Positions 1 to 7,088 of a stretch of 64,000 nucleotides of DNA are shown here, one piece after another. This DNA is from Phytoactinopolyspora limicola. Lineage in GTDB: Bacteria; Actinomycetota; Actinomycetes; Jiangellales; Jiangellaceae. The stretch is from positions 245,957 through 309,956 of the forward strand of contig NZ_JAAOEN010000006.1 in NCBI RefSeq assembly GCF_011320225.1, in the 5' to 3' direction. Below the pieces are notes generated by a model, which worked only from the letters and a program-made list of their open reading frames with translations, searched no databases and was not told where the DNA came from. The first letter of the stretch is position 1. Each line of letters opens with the position of its first letter. The position numbers and the translations under genes are program-made.

Positions 1-2
1 AC

Positions 3-1574
3 CAACTACTCGGTGACGAAGGCGCGTCGGTCGGGTCGGCCGACGATCTGCGGTTGCCGTTCGGGATGGTCGATATTCCCAGCGAGCAGCGGCGCACGGT
101 CGCCTACTACGACGTCGCCGGCGGTGGGCATCTGTCGGTGCTGGGGGCTCCGCGTAGCGGACGTTCCACCGTGCTGCGGGCCCTTGCTGGAGTGGTCGGA
201 CGGGCCGTTTCGCCGGCCGACCTGCACCTGTACGCGGTGGATTGTGGCAACAACGCTCTGCTGCCGATGATCGGTCTACCGCACACCGGTGCCGTGGTGA
301 GCCGCGACCAGCCGGACCGCCTGGCTCGGCTGAGCACCCGGCTTCGCGCCGAGATCGGCCGTCGTCAGCAGTTGCTCGCCGAGCAGGGGTTCGCCGATTT
401 GGGGGAGCAGCGTGCCAACATGCCACCGGAGAAACGCCTGCCCTACATCTTGATCCTCTTCGACCGGTGGGAGGGGTTCAAGCAGGCCTTCGAGAGCTAC
501 GACAACGGCCGCCTACTGGACCTGTGGCTCCAGATCATGCAGGAGGGAACCGGTGTCGGGGTGAAGGTCGCGCTGACCGTCGACCGCACCGGGCTGGTCG
601 GCCGGATCGGCACGTTACTGGACGACAAACTGATGCTGCGGATGACCGACATCGCCGACTTCACCTCGATCGGCCTGCCCGCCCGTGAAGTGCCGGAGCA
701 CATGCCACCTGGCCGTGCTTTCCGCGCCGATGGCATCCGCGAGACACAGGTGGCGCTACTGTCCGACGACGACGCCGGTACCGCCCAGGTTGCTGCCTTG
801 CAGGAGATCGCCCGGGAAGCCACCGAACGTTATGCCGGGATGCCGCGGGCGCAGCGGCCGTTCCGGGTCGACCCGCTGCCGACCAAGATCAGCTTGCCGG
901 ATGCGATGAAGCTCGTGGAGAAGCCGCTCGCCGAGACCGAGATCCCGATCGCCGTCGGTGGCGACACCCTCACCCTCCGCACACTCGACGCCATCGACCA
1001 CGGCCCGGGCATGCTGATCCTCGGCCCGCGCCGCTCCGGGCGCAGCGCCACCCTACAGAGCATGGCGACGTCGATCCTGGACCGCGGCTGGCAGGTCATC
1101 GTGATCACGCCGCGCCGCAGTCCGCTGCGCGGCCTTGGATCTCACGAGAACGTACGCGCCATGCTGGATCTCGAGGGGAAGAAGGAAGACGTACTCGAGT
1201 TGCTCGACGGCCTCGTCCCGGTGAAGGGCGAGGCGCCGACGGCGCTGGTCATCGACGACGTGGAGCTACTGGGTGTCGACGGCTGGCTCGTGGATGGCAT
1301 CACCAAACACCTCGCCAAGCTGCGGGACTCCGGCAGCGTCATCCTGGCCGCCGGCACCACGGACGATCTTGGCAGCACGTATCGGGGCCCGGTGGCGGCC
1401 TTGAAGAAGTCACGTTCGGGCCTGCTGCTATCGCCGGCGGCGACCAGCGACGGCGACCACTTCGGGATCAAGCTGCCGCGTTCCCTGACCGGAGGGATGC
1501 CGCCAGGGCGCGGCCTCTACGTGGCGGCGGGCCAGTGGCAGCTGGTGCAGGTCCCCGAGGTGGCCGGCGGCTGA
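3..1574 (+). CDS. eccC: Type VII secretion ATPase EccC, C-terminal part (5' end outside window)
   Basis: The reading frame is open from base 3, so the gene begins upstream of the window; about 523 C-terminal residues are present. EccC is the FtsK/SpoIIIE-type motor of ESX/type VII secretion and acts at the inner face of the membrane. Two tandem ATPase modules are visible, each with a Walker-A-like loop (GAPRSGRST near base 150 and GPRRSGRSA near base 1030) and a hydrophobic strand ending in Asp (ILILFD, ALVIDD). These match the second and third ATPase domains of EccC, whose Walker motifs are often degenerate as here. WXG100-like and other secretion-linked genes follow within 7 kb on the opposite strand. 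Confidence 0.9.
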   Translation, partial: QLLGDEGASVGSADDLRLPFGMVDIPSEQRRTVAYYDVAGGGHLSVLGAPRSGRSTVLRALAGVVGRAVSPADLHLYAVDCGNNALLPMIGLPHTGAVVSRDQPDRLARLSTRLRAEIGRRQQLLAEQGFADLGEQRANMPPEKRLPYILILFDRWEGFKQAFESYDNGRLLDLWLQIMQEGTGVGVKVALTVDRTGLVGRIGTLLDDKLMLRMTDIADFTSIGLPAREVPEHMPPGRAFRADGIRETQVALLSDDDAGTAQVAALQEIAREATERYAGMPRAQRPFRVDPLPTKISLPDAMKLVEKPLAETEIPIAVGGDTLTLRTLDAIDHGPGMLILGPRRSGRSATLQSMATSILDRGWQVIVITPRRSPLRGLGSHENVRAMLDLEGKKEDVLELLDGLVPVKGEAPTALVIDDVELLGVDGWLVDGITKHLAKLRDSGSVILAAGTTDDLGSTYRGPVAALKKSRSGLLLSPAATSDGDHFGIKLPRSLTGGMPPGRGLYVAAGQWQLVQVPEVAGG

Positions 1575-1724
1575 CCCGCCCCGTTCACGTACTCCGGGGG
1601 GCGTTGCGCCCGGCCGCCTCGTCGCGTCTAAACGGAACCTTCCGGCCATTTCAGCTGCTCATCGGGCCTTTGGGCGGGTTACGGTCGTCTCGACCGACAA
1701 GCCCTACCAACAAGGGAGAAGCAC

Positions 1725-1934
1725 ATGAAGCGGATCGCTTACACACTGGTCGTGGCGGGAATGGCCGTCTCGGCGTCCCTGTTTGCCGCAGCCCCTGCCT
1801 CGGCGATAATCGCCGACCAGTGGTGCGAGAGCGGCACCCTACACTTCACCACCACCAACGGCGGCTCCGGCAGCTGGGAGAACTCGGTGAGGTGTGATGG
1901 CGACCGGCTCATCAGCCCAGGCATGGGGCAGTGA
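1725..1934 (+). CDS. Small secreted protein, function unknown
   Basis: A 69-residue protein preceded by a clear ribosome binding site (gggagaag). Residues 1-27 form a Sec signal peptide: Lys-Arg, a hydrophobic Val/Ala stretch, then an APASA cleavage site. The mature peptide would be about 42 residues with two cysteines (WCES and VRCD) that could form one disulfide. I recognise no family. The stop codon is the TGA inside the first GTGATCG of the palindromic repeat starting at 1931, so the original C-terminus may have been altered by that repeat. It lies 150 bp downstream of eccC on the same strand. Confidence 0.7.
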   Translation: MKRIAYTLVVAGMAVSASLFAAAPASAIIADQWCESGTLHFTTTNGGSGSWENSVRCDGDRLISPGMGQ

Positions 1935-2150
1935 TCGTTGCCGGATTCCTGCCCTAACCCCCGGTGATCGTTGCCGCATTCCGGCCCTAACCCCCGGTGA
2001 TCGTTGCCGGGCTCCTGCCCTAACCCCCGGTGATCGTTGCCGCTACCGTGTCGCTATGGCGACCCAATCTGGGGTTTGATCACCGGGGTATGAGGCAGAG
2101 AACCGGCAACGATCACCGGGCGTCGACGACGCGGACCCGGCAACGATCAC
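1931..2150. repeat. Nested palindromic repeat element, 220 bp, with 33-bp tandem units
   Basis: The left side has three consecutive 33-bp units at 1931, 1964 and 1997 and a partial fourth at 2030. Each unit opens with GTGATCGTTGCCG and continues through a TGCCCTAACCCCCG-type tail. The centre is the hairpin GTCGCTATGGCGAC (2050-2063). The right side carries the inverted module CGGCAACGATCAC ending near 2116 and at 2150. The first TGA at each end is the stop codon of the flanking gene (1725-1934 plus strand, 2147-2746 minus strand). It belongs to the same family as 4567-4686, 40094-40163 and 47983-48136. Confidence 0.85.
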
Positions 2151-2746
2151 CGGTGGCCGGCCGGGACCGCGCAGAACGGGTAGACCATGGTGTCGTCGTT
2201 GCCGAGGGCGTGATAGTCGGCGGCGCTGAACCAGCCGCGGTCTGGCACGTACCAGCGGTCGGTGCCCGGCTCGTTGGTGCTGTCCAGGACGGGTTCGACG
2301 ACGATTGAAGCGCGGATGGGGATGTCCGGGTAGTAGCGGCGTTCGTCGCTGGGCGGCACCGTGGCGGGGTGCAGTGTGAACCGGACGAGCTCGGCCTCGT
2401 CCCACGACAGGCGCACGTCGTTGACCACGTCGAACCCATCAGGTGCGGTACCGAGACGGACATACTCCACCGGGGCTCCGTTGTCGGCGTCGGCTCGGAC
2501 AATCCACGTGTCGAGCACGCGACGGGACTCGTCCGCCGTCGTCAACTCCGCGCGGATCTCGCCGACGGCCGGGCATTCAGCGCCAAGCCAGAACTCCAGC
2601 TGACCGTTGTCGGCGATCCGTGCCGCCCCGCTGGTGGTTGGCCCGGCCGGAGCCGACCAGGGCGGCTCGCACCCGGTCAGCAGCAGCCCCATTACCAGGC
2701 TGACGCTGAGTATCGTCGCGCCGCGGCGCAGCCGCTCAGTTGCCAC
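2147..2746 (-). CDS. Putative lipoprotein
   Basis: About 199 residues. The N-terminus has basic residues, a hydrophobic stretch (VSLVMGLL) and a lipobox LTGC at about residues 22-25, so the mature protein is probably lipid-anchored on the outer face of the membrane. The rest shows no domain I recognise. I chose a GTG at 2746; a second in-frame GTG at 2752 is equally possible. Either start overlaps the end of the upstream HExxH-motif gene (stop at 2736-2738), implying translational coupling in a three-gene minus-strand run. The stop codon lies inside the palindromic element ending at 2150. Confidence 0.7.
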   Translation of the reverse strand: MATERLRRGATILSVSLVMGLLLTGCEPPWSAPAGPTTSGAARIADNGQLEFWLGAECPAVGEIRAELTTADESRRVLDTWIVRADADNGAPVEYVRLGTAPDGFDVVNDVRLSWDEAELVRFTLHPATVPPSDERRYYPDIPIRASIVVEPVLDSTNEPGTDRWYVPDRGWFSAADYHALGNDDTMVYPFCAVPAGHR

Positions 2747-3839
2747 ACCCACCCCCGCACGAGCAGCGGTAGCCGCCATCGGCGAGTCCGGCCTCGATCT
2801 CCAGCGGATGTTCGCAGGGGTTGCTGGGGCCGTTGGTGAGGTACTCCCAGATGAAGCGGGTATAACCGAGGCGCGCCCATTGCTCGGCGTGGACCCGCTC
2901 GTGCCGCAGAAGCCGCTCCAGGCTGGGTGCGCCGGAGCCGGGCGGCGGCACACCATTGGTGATGGTGTCTTCCAGGATGCTCGCGGGGTCGTCATGGGAG
3001 CCGTTGAGGACGAAGATCTCTCCCCACATGGTGCCGCCCCGGGCGGAGAAGATGTCGACCGTGTTCGGGATGATGCCCAGATGTTTGCCGCCGGGCGCGG
3101 CCATCAAGATGCCTTCGGGGGTTGCCACGAGCGCCCCGCCGTTGTTGAGGACCAGGCCAACGTCACCGTTGCGCAGGCCGAACAGCGACGAATAGGACCA
3201 GCTGTTGGCGTCGCGGCGTTCGTCCGTGGTGCTCGGGGTGCCGCCGTTCAGCAGCTCGATCAGCCGCACGATCTCGCGAGCATCCCCAGCATCCTCGATG
3301 CGGGCGTACGGGCGCCCGTCGGGGGTCCGCCAGATAGTGACGTCGCGCAGGAGGTCGAACGTGTTCTGGTCGACGCCTTCCTGCCTGGCCCGCTCCACCA
3401 TGTCCGCCGGGGTAAGGCCGGTCTGCAAGGTCCAGGAGATCCACTCCCGGTGCATGGTGGTGGCGTACTCCCCGATAACCCCTTCGGCCTGGAGCAGTTC
3501 GATGCTTTCGGCGATGTCAGCGCGATGGGTCAGCTCCAGGTCGTCGAGAAGGTCACCCTCGAAGCCGACCACCGTGCCACCACCGAGTGCTGGGTGGGAC
3601 GCGTACTCGGATAACAGTTGCCGGGCCAAGCGGTGCCGTTCGCGTAGCTCGGGGACCACATCGGTCAGCTCGTCGCGGGCGGCGAGTAGCTTCTTCAGGT
3701 GGGTGGTGTCGACGCCGAAATACTCGAAGTCGCGTTCCAGGGGAGCGACCAAGGTGTCGAGAGCGGTCAGCGTGTCGTCGAGGGCGTCGACCGCCGTTTC
3801 GAGGGCGTCGACGTCGATGGATGCGTAGTCGCCAGTCAT
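2736..3839 (-). CDS. Putative type VII secretion-linked protein with C-terminal HExxH motif
   Basis: 367 residues. The first ~110 residues look helical and charged, as in WXG/LXG-type secretion-targeting regions. Near the C-terminus is HERVH (residues 313-317), the zinc-metalloprotease HExxH signature, followed about 30 residues later by HPLEIEAG, where Glu347 or Glu349 could be a third zinc ligand. The extreme C-terminus is cysteine-rich (C359, C361, C365). It starts 5 bp after the WXG100-like gene 3845-4159 and overlaps the lipoprotein gene downstream, all within 4.5 kb of eccC. A secreted metallopeptidase or toxin is an inference; I cannot name a family. Confidence 0.65.
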   Translation of the reverse strand: MTGDYASIDVDALETAVDALDDTLTALDTLVAPLERDFEYFGVDTTHLKKLLAARDELTDVVPELRERHRLARQLLSEYASHPALGGGTVVGFEGDLLDDLELTHRADIAESIELLQAEGVIGEYATTMHREWISWTLQTGLTPADMVERARQEGVDQNTFDLLRDVTIWRTPDGRPYARIEDAGDAREIVRLIELLNGGTPSTTDERRDANSWSYSSLFGLRNGDVGLVLNNGGALVATPEGILMAAPGGKHLGIIPNTVDIFSARGGTMWGEIFVLNGSHDDPASILEDTITNGVPPPGSGAPSLERLLRHERVHAEQWARLGYTRFIWEYLTNGPSNPCEHPLEIEAGLADGGYRCSCGGGCGN

Positions 3840-3844
3840 GATCG

Positions 3845-4159
3845 TCAGCGGTTCTCCAACTCGATCCGGATCACTTCGGCGATGCTCTCAGGGACGGTCG
3901 GGTCGAATTCGCTGCGGCGCTGCTCGATGTCTTCGACGAGGTGGCGCAGGGCGGAGCGGACGGCGGCAGCGTGGGGAGCAAGGTGGTCTTCATGAACCTG
4001 CCGGGCTGTCGAGCCGGTCCAGGCCGGTCCGTCTCCGATCGACTCCGTCGGGTGGTCGATGTTCGGGGTGCCGTCGACCGCGTTCTCGGCCCGGGTCGCC
4101 AATCGGTCGAGTGCGTGCAGGTAGGGGTTGGCTACCATGCGCTCGTCGGCTCCGCTCAC
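3845..4159 (-). CDS. WXG100-like protein, probable ESX substrate or partner
   Basis: 104 residues, the usual size for WXG100-family proteins, with a central WTG motif (AWTGSTARQ) followed by a long amphipathic helix. The GTG start at 4159 has a strong ribosome binding site (aaggagg) 7 nt upstream. It is the first gene of a minus-strand run with the HExxH-motif protein and the lipoprotein. In such runs the WXG100-like protein commonly pairs with the helical N-terminus of the following effector; that role here is inferred from size, motif and position near eccC. Confidence 0.65.
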   Translation of the reverse strand: MSGADERMVANPYLHALDRLATRAENAVDGTPNIDHPTESIGDGPAWTGSTARQVHEDHLAPHAAAVRSALRHLVEDIEQRRSEFDPTVPESIAEVIRIELENR

Positions 4160-4242
4160 TGGGCCTCCTTACCAGAGTTGGCTGCGACGAGTGTAAAAGG
4201 TCGCCCCAAACCGGACCATTGCCGCCGCGCGGTGTCCGCAGT

Positions 4243-4346
4243 AAGCCTCCTTATGGCGCACCCCGGTCTGCCACAAGGAGGCTTGATGTTGTCCTGGTGA
4301 CAGTGAGCTTCCTTGTGGCAGGCCGGGATGCGGCATAAGGAGGCTT
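4243..4346. repeat. Pair of inverted 41-bp palindromic units (AAGCCTCCTTATG type)
   Basis: Two copies of one sequence lie head to head. The first (4243-4284) opens with AAGCCTCCTTATG and closes with CACAAGGAGGCTT. The second (4306-4346) is its reverse complement with a few substitutions. Each copy is itself an imperfect palindrome, so the region can form two hairpins or one large cruciform. It sits in a gene-free stretch upstream of the WXG100-like gene. No coding potential is seen. Confidence 0.7.
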
Positions 4347-4410
4347 GTTGTCGCCGAGGTGGGGCACACGCACGAAGCGAGGTGCCGGCTATACAACGAC
4401 GCCGGCCCAC

Positions 4411-4515
4411 GGAGTGGAGTTGGTGTACGGAGTGGAGTTAGTGCGTAATCGGAGTGACGTTGGTGTCGCCAGAGCAACACCTCCGCCGCTCTGTTGTTGC
4501 ACCAACGTCACTCCG
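4411..4515. repeat. Direct repeats plus 16-bp perfect inverted repeat (CGGAGTGACGTTGGTG)
   Basis: Three near-copies of a CGGAGTGGAGTTGGTG-like 16-mer are followed by a perfect 16-bp inverted repeat: CGGAGTGACGTTGGTG at 4450-4465 pairs with CACCAACGTCACTCCG at 4500-4515, with a smaller imperfect inverted repeat in the loop. Function unknown; a transcription terminator is possible, but no T-run follows on either strand. Confidence 0.65.
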
Positions 4516-4566
4516 TCCTGCGCATGCGGTTGCCCCCCCGGGGTGATACGGGCTCCCCCCGGCGCA

Positions 4567-4686
4567 GTGATCGTTGCCGGATTCCTGCCCCACACCCCGG
4601 TGATCGTTGCCGCTGTCGTGTCGCTATAGCGACACAAACCCGGCGACGATCACCGGGGGCTAGGGCAGGAATCCGGCAACGATCAC
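4567..4686. repeat. 120-bp near-perfect nested palindrome of the GTGATCGTTGCCG family
   Basis: The element is centred at 4626/4627 on the perfect palindrome TGTCGCTATAGCGACA. The outer arms pair over 24 bp without mismatch (4567-4590 with 4663-4686) and the inner arms over 18 bp with one mismatch. Both arms contain the module GTGATCGTTGCCG. The remaining sequence to ndk (4687-4793) shows nothing I can assign. Confidence 0.85.
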
Positions 4687-4793
4687 CGGGGCGGGGGCAG
4701 CGTAGACCGGACGAACTCGCAACGGGCGAACCGCGGCGCGGACACTCAGAGCGGCGGCTACGTCGTGATGACGGTGCGCCGGTGGCCCAACGG

Positions 4794-5204
4794 TCAGGCC
4801 AAGTGTGGGAACCAGAGGCTGAGTTCACGTTTGGCGGACTCCGGCGAGTCGGACGCGTGTACCAAGTTCTCGCTCTTCGAGATCGACAGGTCGCCGCGGA
4901 TGCTGCCCGGAGCGGCGGTGCGGCTGTCGGTGGCGCCATTCATCTGCCGCACCACGTCGATGGCTTGGTCGCCTTCGAGCACCAGTGCCACCAGCGGCCC
5001 ACTGGTAATAAAATCGCGCAGCCCCGGGTAGAACGGCTTCTCCAGATGCTCCGCGTAGTGGGCGTCGGACTGCGCGGCGTCGATGGTGCGTAGGTCCATG
5101 GCGACGAGGGTCAGGTTCTTGCGCTCGTAGCGAGCGAGGATCTCGCCTACGAGACCACGCTGGACGGCGTCGGGTTTGATCAAGACGAGCGTGCGCTCGG
5201 ACAC
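4794..5204 (-). CDS. ndk: Nucleoside diphosphate kinase
   Basis: 136 residues, the standard bacterial length. It transfers the gamma-phosphate from ATP to other (deoxy)nucleoside diphosphates through a phosphohistidine. The N-terminus LVLIKPDAVQRGL, the RNMxG-equivalent region (VRQMNGAT), the PGSIRGDL segment and the active-site histidine in NLVHASDS are all present. The start is GTG. In many actinobacteria ndk lies near RNase E/G, as here, but type VII genes are inserted between them. Confidence 0.97.
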   Translation of the reverse strand: MSERTLVLIKPDAVQRGLVGEILARYERKNLTLVAMDLRTIDAAQSDAHYAEHLEKPFYPGLRDFITSGPLVALVLEGDQAIDVVRQMNGATDSRTAAPGSIRGDLSISKSENLVHASDSPESAKRELSLWFPHLA

Positions 5205-5305
5205 GATGACGGGCCCCCTGGCTCAACAGGTATGGACAATCGACGAAGGCAGAGCCTACCGGGTGATCAGAGTGAGCCTGGCCACCGGGTTCGTACCGCC
5301 GATGG

Positions 5306-6451
5306 TCACGCCGGGACGTCAGCCGTGGTGTTGTCGGTGAACCGAGCCCAGTGCTCGTCGAAGGTTTCGTCCGGACCGAGATCTCCGGTGCCCCGGCGTG
5401 CGGTACGGATGGTGGCTTCGATCAGCCCGCCCAGCTCGTTGGTGCCGTCCGTCTCGCCCGTCCGCGCGGCCGCCAGGGCCGCCGCCACCGTGGCCGGATC
5501 GGCCTCCGACGTGAAGGCGTGGGCGAAATAGGGGTCGTGCTGGTTGCCCTTCAACGTCGCGACGAGTTGGGCGACATTGCCCGGAGATCCAGCGAACAGG
5601 TGAGCCGCGCCCTGGCCACGTTCCCGCGACACGTAAGGCTGGTGGGTGGCCACATCGCGTTCATGGCAGACGACGGGCGGGCGGGGCCGAGGATGCTGTG
5701 CGGGCTGGGTCCGGATGTCGTCGTCGAGGGCCTGCGCGAGCGCCAGCCGGCGGCGCAGGCCAGGCAGCTCCTGCTCGATCCACGCGACCACCTGGGGGAG
5801 GTGGGGACGTTCCGGAATGCTGAACTCGATCAGTTCGACGTCACTGAGTATCTTGCGCAGCTCGCCGCCGTACTCCGGGAGCATGTCTCGGGCTCGTTCC
5901 ATCGCGGCGATCAGGGCGGTCATCGCCTGGATGTCGATCGAGACCCGGCCGTCACCCGAGCGGTCGTCGTCACCGCCACCTCCGCCGTCACCGTCGGGTT
6001 CGTGGTGGCGGTCGTCGGGGTGGGTGGAGGCGGTGTCGTCATCACCGGAATCGTCGGCTTCGTCGTCCGGCTGGTCGTTGGTGGCATCGTCATCCGACGC
6101 GTCGTCGTCCGAGGCGTCGCTGTCCTGGTCGGTGTCGTCGTCGGAGGTGTCGTCGGAGGTGTCGTCGGAGGTGTCGTCGTCCTGGTCGGCGTTCTCGTCG
6201 GCTTCGTCGCCCAGGGTGGAATCGTCGTCACCAGCGTCGGTGGGATCGTCGTCGCCGACGGTGCCGCGTTGCCGTCCGGTGTCCTGACCACCGTCGTGGC
6301 CCCCTGCCGATCCGCCATAGGAGCGAGCTGACGGCGAGTACGACGTGTAGTCGGTGGTGGTGGCGTCGAGGTCTTCGACCGGGGACTTCTCGAGCCCACC
6401 GACCGTCTTGCCGCTGGTGCCATCCAGGTTTCCCTGGGCCTTGCCGGGCAT
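5306..6451 (-). CDS. Asp-rich protein of the type VII-linked locus, function unknown
   Basis: 381 residues in three parts: a short N-terminal segment, an extremely acidic low-complexity stretch (about residues 65-165, nearly all Asp with Ser/Thr and Glu), and a C-terminal half that looks folded and mainly helical (SIDIQAMTALIAAMERARD and a DPYFAHAF segment). The Asp tract arises from tandem GAC/GAT codons and may vary in length. The ATG follows the stop of the upstream gene by 4 bp, with its ribosome binding site (ggaggg) inside that gene's end. Acidic repeats may bind Ca2+ or act as a spacer. No family recognised. Confidence 0.6.
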   Translation of the reverse strand: MPGKAQGNLDGTSGKTVGGLEKSPVEDLDATTTDYTSYSPSARSYGGSAGGHDGGQDTGRQRGTVGDDDPTDAGDDDSTLGDEADENADQDDDTSDDTSDDTSDDDTDQDSDASDDDASDDDATNDQPDDEADDSGDDDTASTHPDDRHHEPDGDGGGGGDDDRSGDGRVSIDIQAMTALIAAMERARDMLPEYGGELRKILSDVELIEFSIPERPHLPQVVAWIEQELPGLRRRLALAQALDDDIRTQPAQHPRPRPPVVCHERDVATHQPYVSRERGQGAAHLFAGSPGNVAQLVATLKGNQHDPYFAHAFTSEADPATVAAALAAARTGETDGTNELGGLIEATIRTARRGTGDLGPDETFDEHWARFTDNTTADVPA

Positions 6452-6455
6452 GGTG

Positions 6456-6926
6456 TTATCCCTCCGGGATCAGGCCGTCGCACTCGACGAGCTCGACGTC
6501 GGGTTGTGGCAGGTAGACCGGCAGCTGCGGATCGACGGCGTCGGTGTGCTGCTCCAAGGCGCGTTCGATGACGCGGACGGTGCCCTGGCCGGCCTCCGCG
6601 GCGATCCGGGCGTATTGCTCCAACTCCACGGAGAACTCGTCGGCCCGTCGGCTCACCCAGGCTCCGTCGTGCATCGCTTGAATGGCGGGCGCCAGGATGG
6701 TGGCGCAGTCCTCGGCCACCAGCCTGGCTCGTTCGAGAGCCAGCTCGAGTTCTTCGCGGCTCACCTGGCTCGGCGGCTCAGGAGGCGGGCAGATGGGCGG
6801 TTCGGGCCGTGGGGGACCGACGATGAAATCCGGCTGGGTCTGGAGATCGCTCATGTCGCGTCCAGGTGGCTCGTCGAGTGGTAGGCGGAGTGTGTTGTCC
6901 GGCACCGAGAACTGGGGATCCGACAC
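6456..6926 (-). CDS. Helical WXG100-like protein, probable secretion partner
   Basis: 156 residues from the GTG at 6926, which has GGAGG 9 nt upstream; an in-frame ATG at 6854 is an alternative. The N-terminal third is proline-rich (PPRPEPPICPPPEPP) and the rest is helical, with the tract HDGAWVSRRADEF in a helix-turn-helix position typical of WXG100-like proteins. It is 4 bp upstream of the Asp-rich protein gene, forming a bicistron. Assignment to type VII secretion rests on architecture and neighbours. Confidence 0.55.
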   Translation of the reverse strand: MSDPQFSVPDNTLRLPLDEPPGRDMSDLQTQPDFIVGPPRPEPPICPPPEPPSQVSREELELALERARLVAEDCATILAPAIQAMHDGAWVSRRADEFSVELEQYARIAAEAGQGTVRVIERALEQHTDAVDPQLPVYLPQPDVELVECDGLIPEG

Positions 6927-7088
6927 GATCACGGCCCTCCACACCAGCGACTGAGCGTCCAACTACCCGTAGCGTACATTTCTGACTCGAACAAGCAAGC
7001 CCGGTCACGCCGGCCGGCTGCGCCGTCCGAGCCCCTCGCGTAGACTCGACACCTGTCCCCCCTGGTCATCATGGAGTTTGAGACGATC

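Noticed and set aside
1931..2040. 33-bp tandem units as a CRISPR array
   Set aside because: Units are contiguous without unique spacers, flank a central palindrome, and no cas genes are present.
1894..2079. Plus-strand ORF with repeated Asp-Arg-Cys-Arg peptide units
   Set aside because: It is only the translation of the 33-bp DNA repeats; reverse-orientation copies at other loci have no coding frame.
2607..3614. 335-codon plus-strand frame opposite the HExxH-motif protein
   Set aside because: No ribosome binding site or domain; the minus frame has coupled neighbours and a strong start.
5351..6331. 326-codon plus-strand Val/Gly-rich frame
   Set aside because: Mirror of the Asp-codon repeats in the minus-strand gene.
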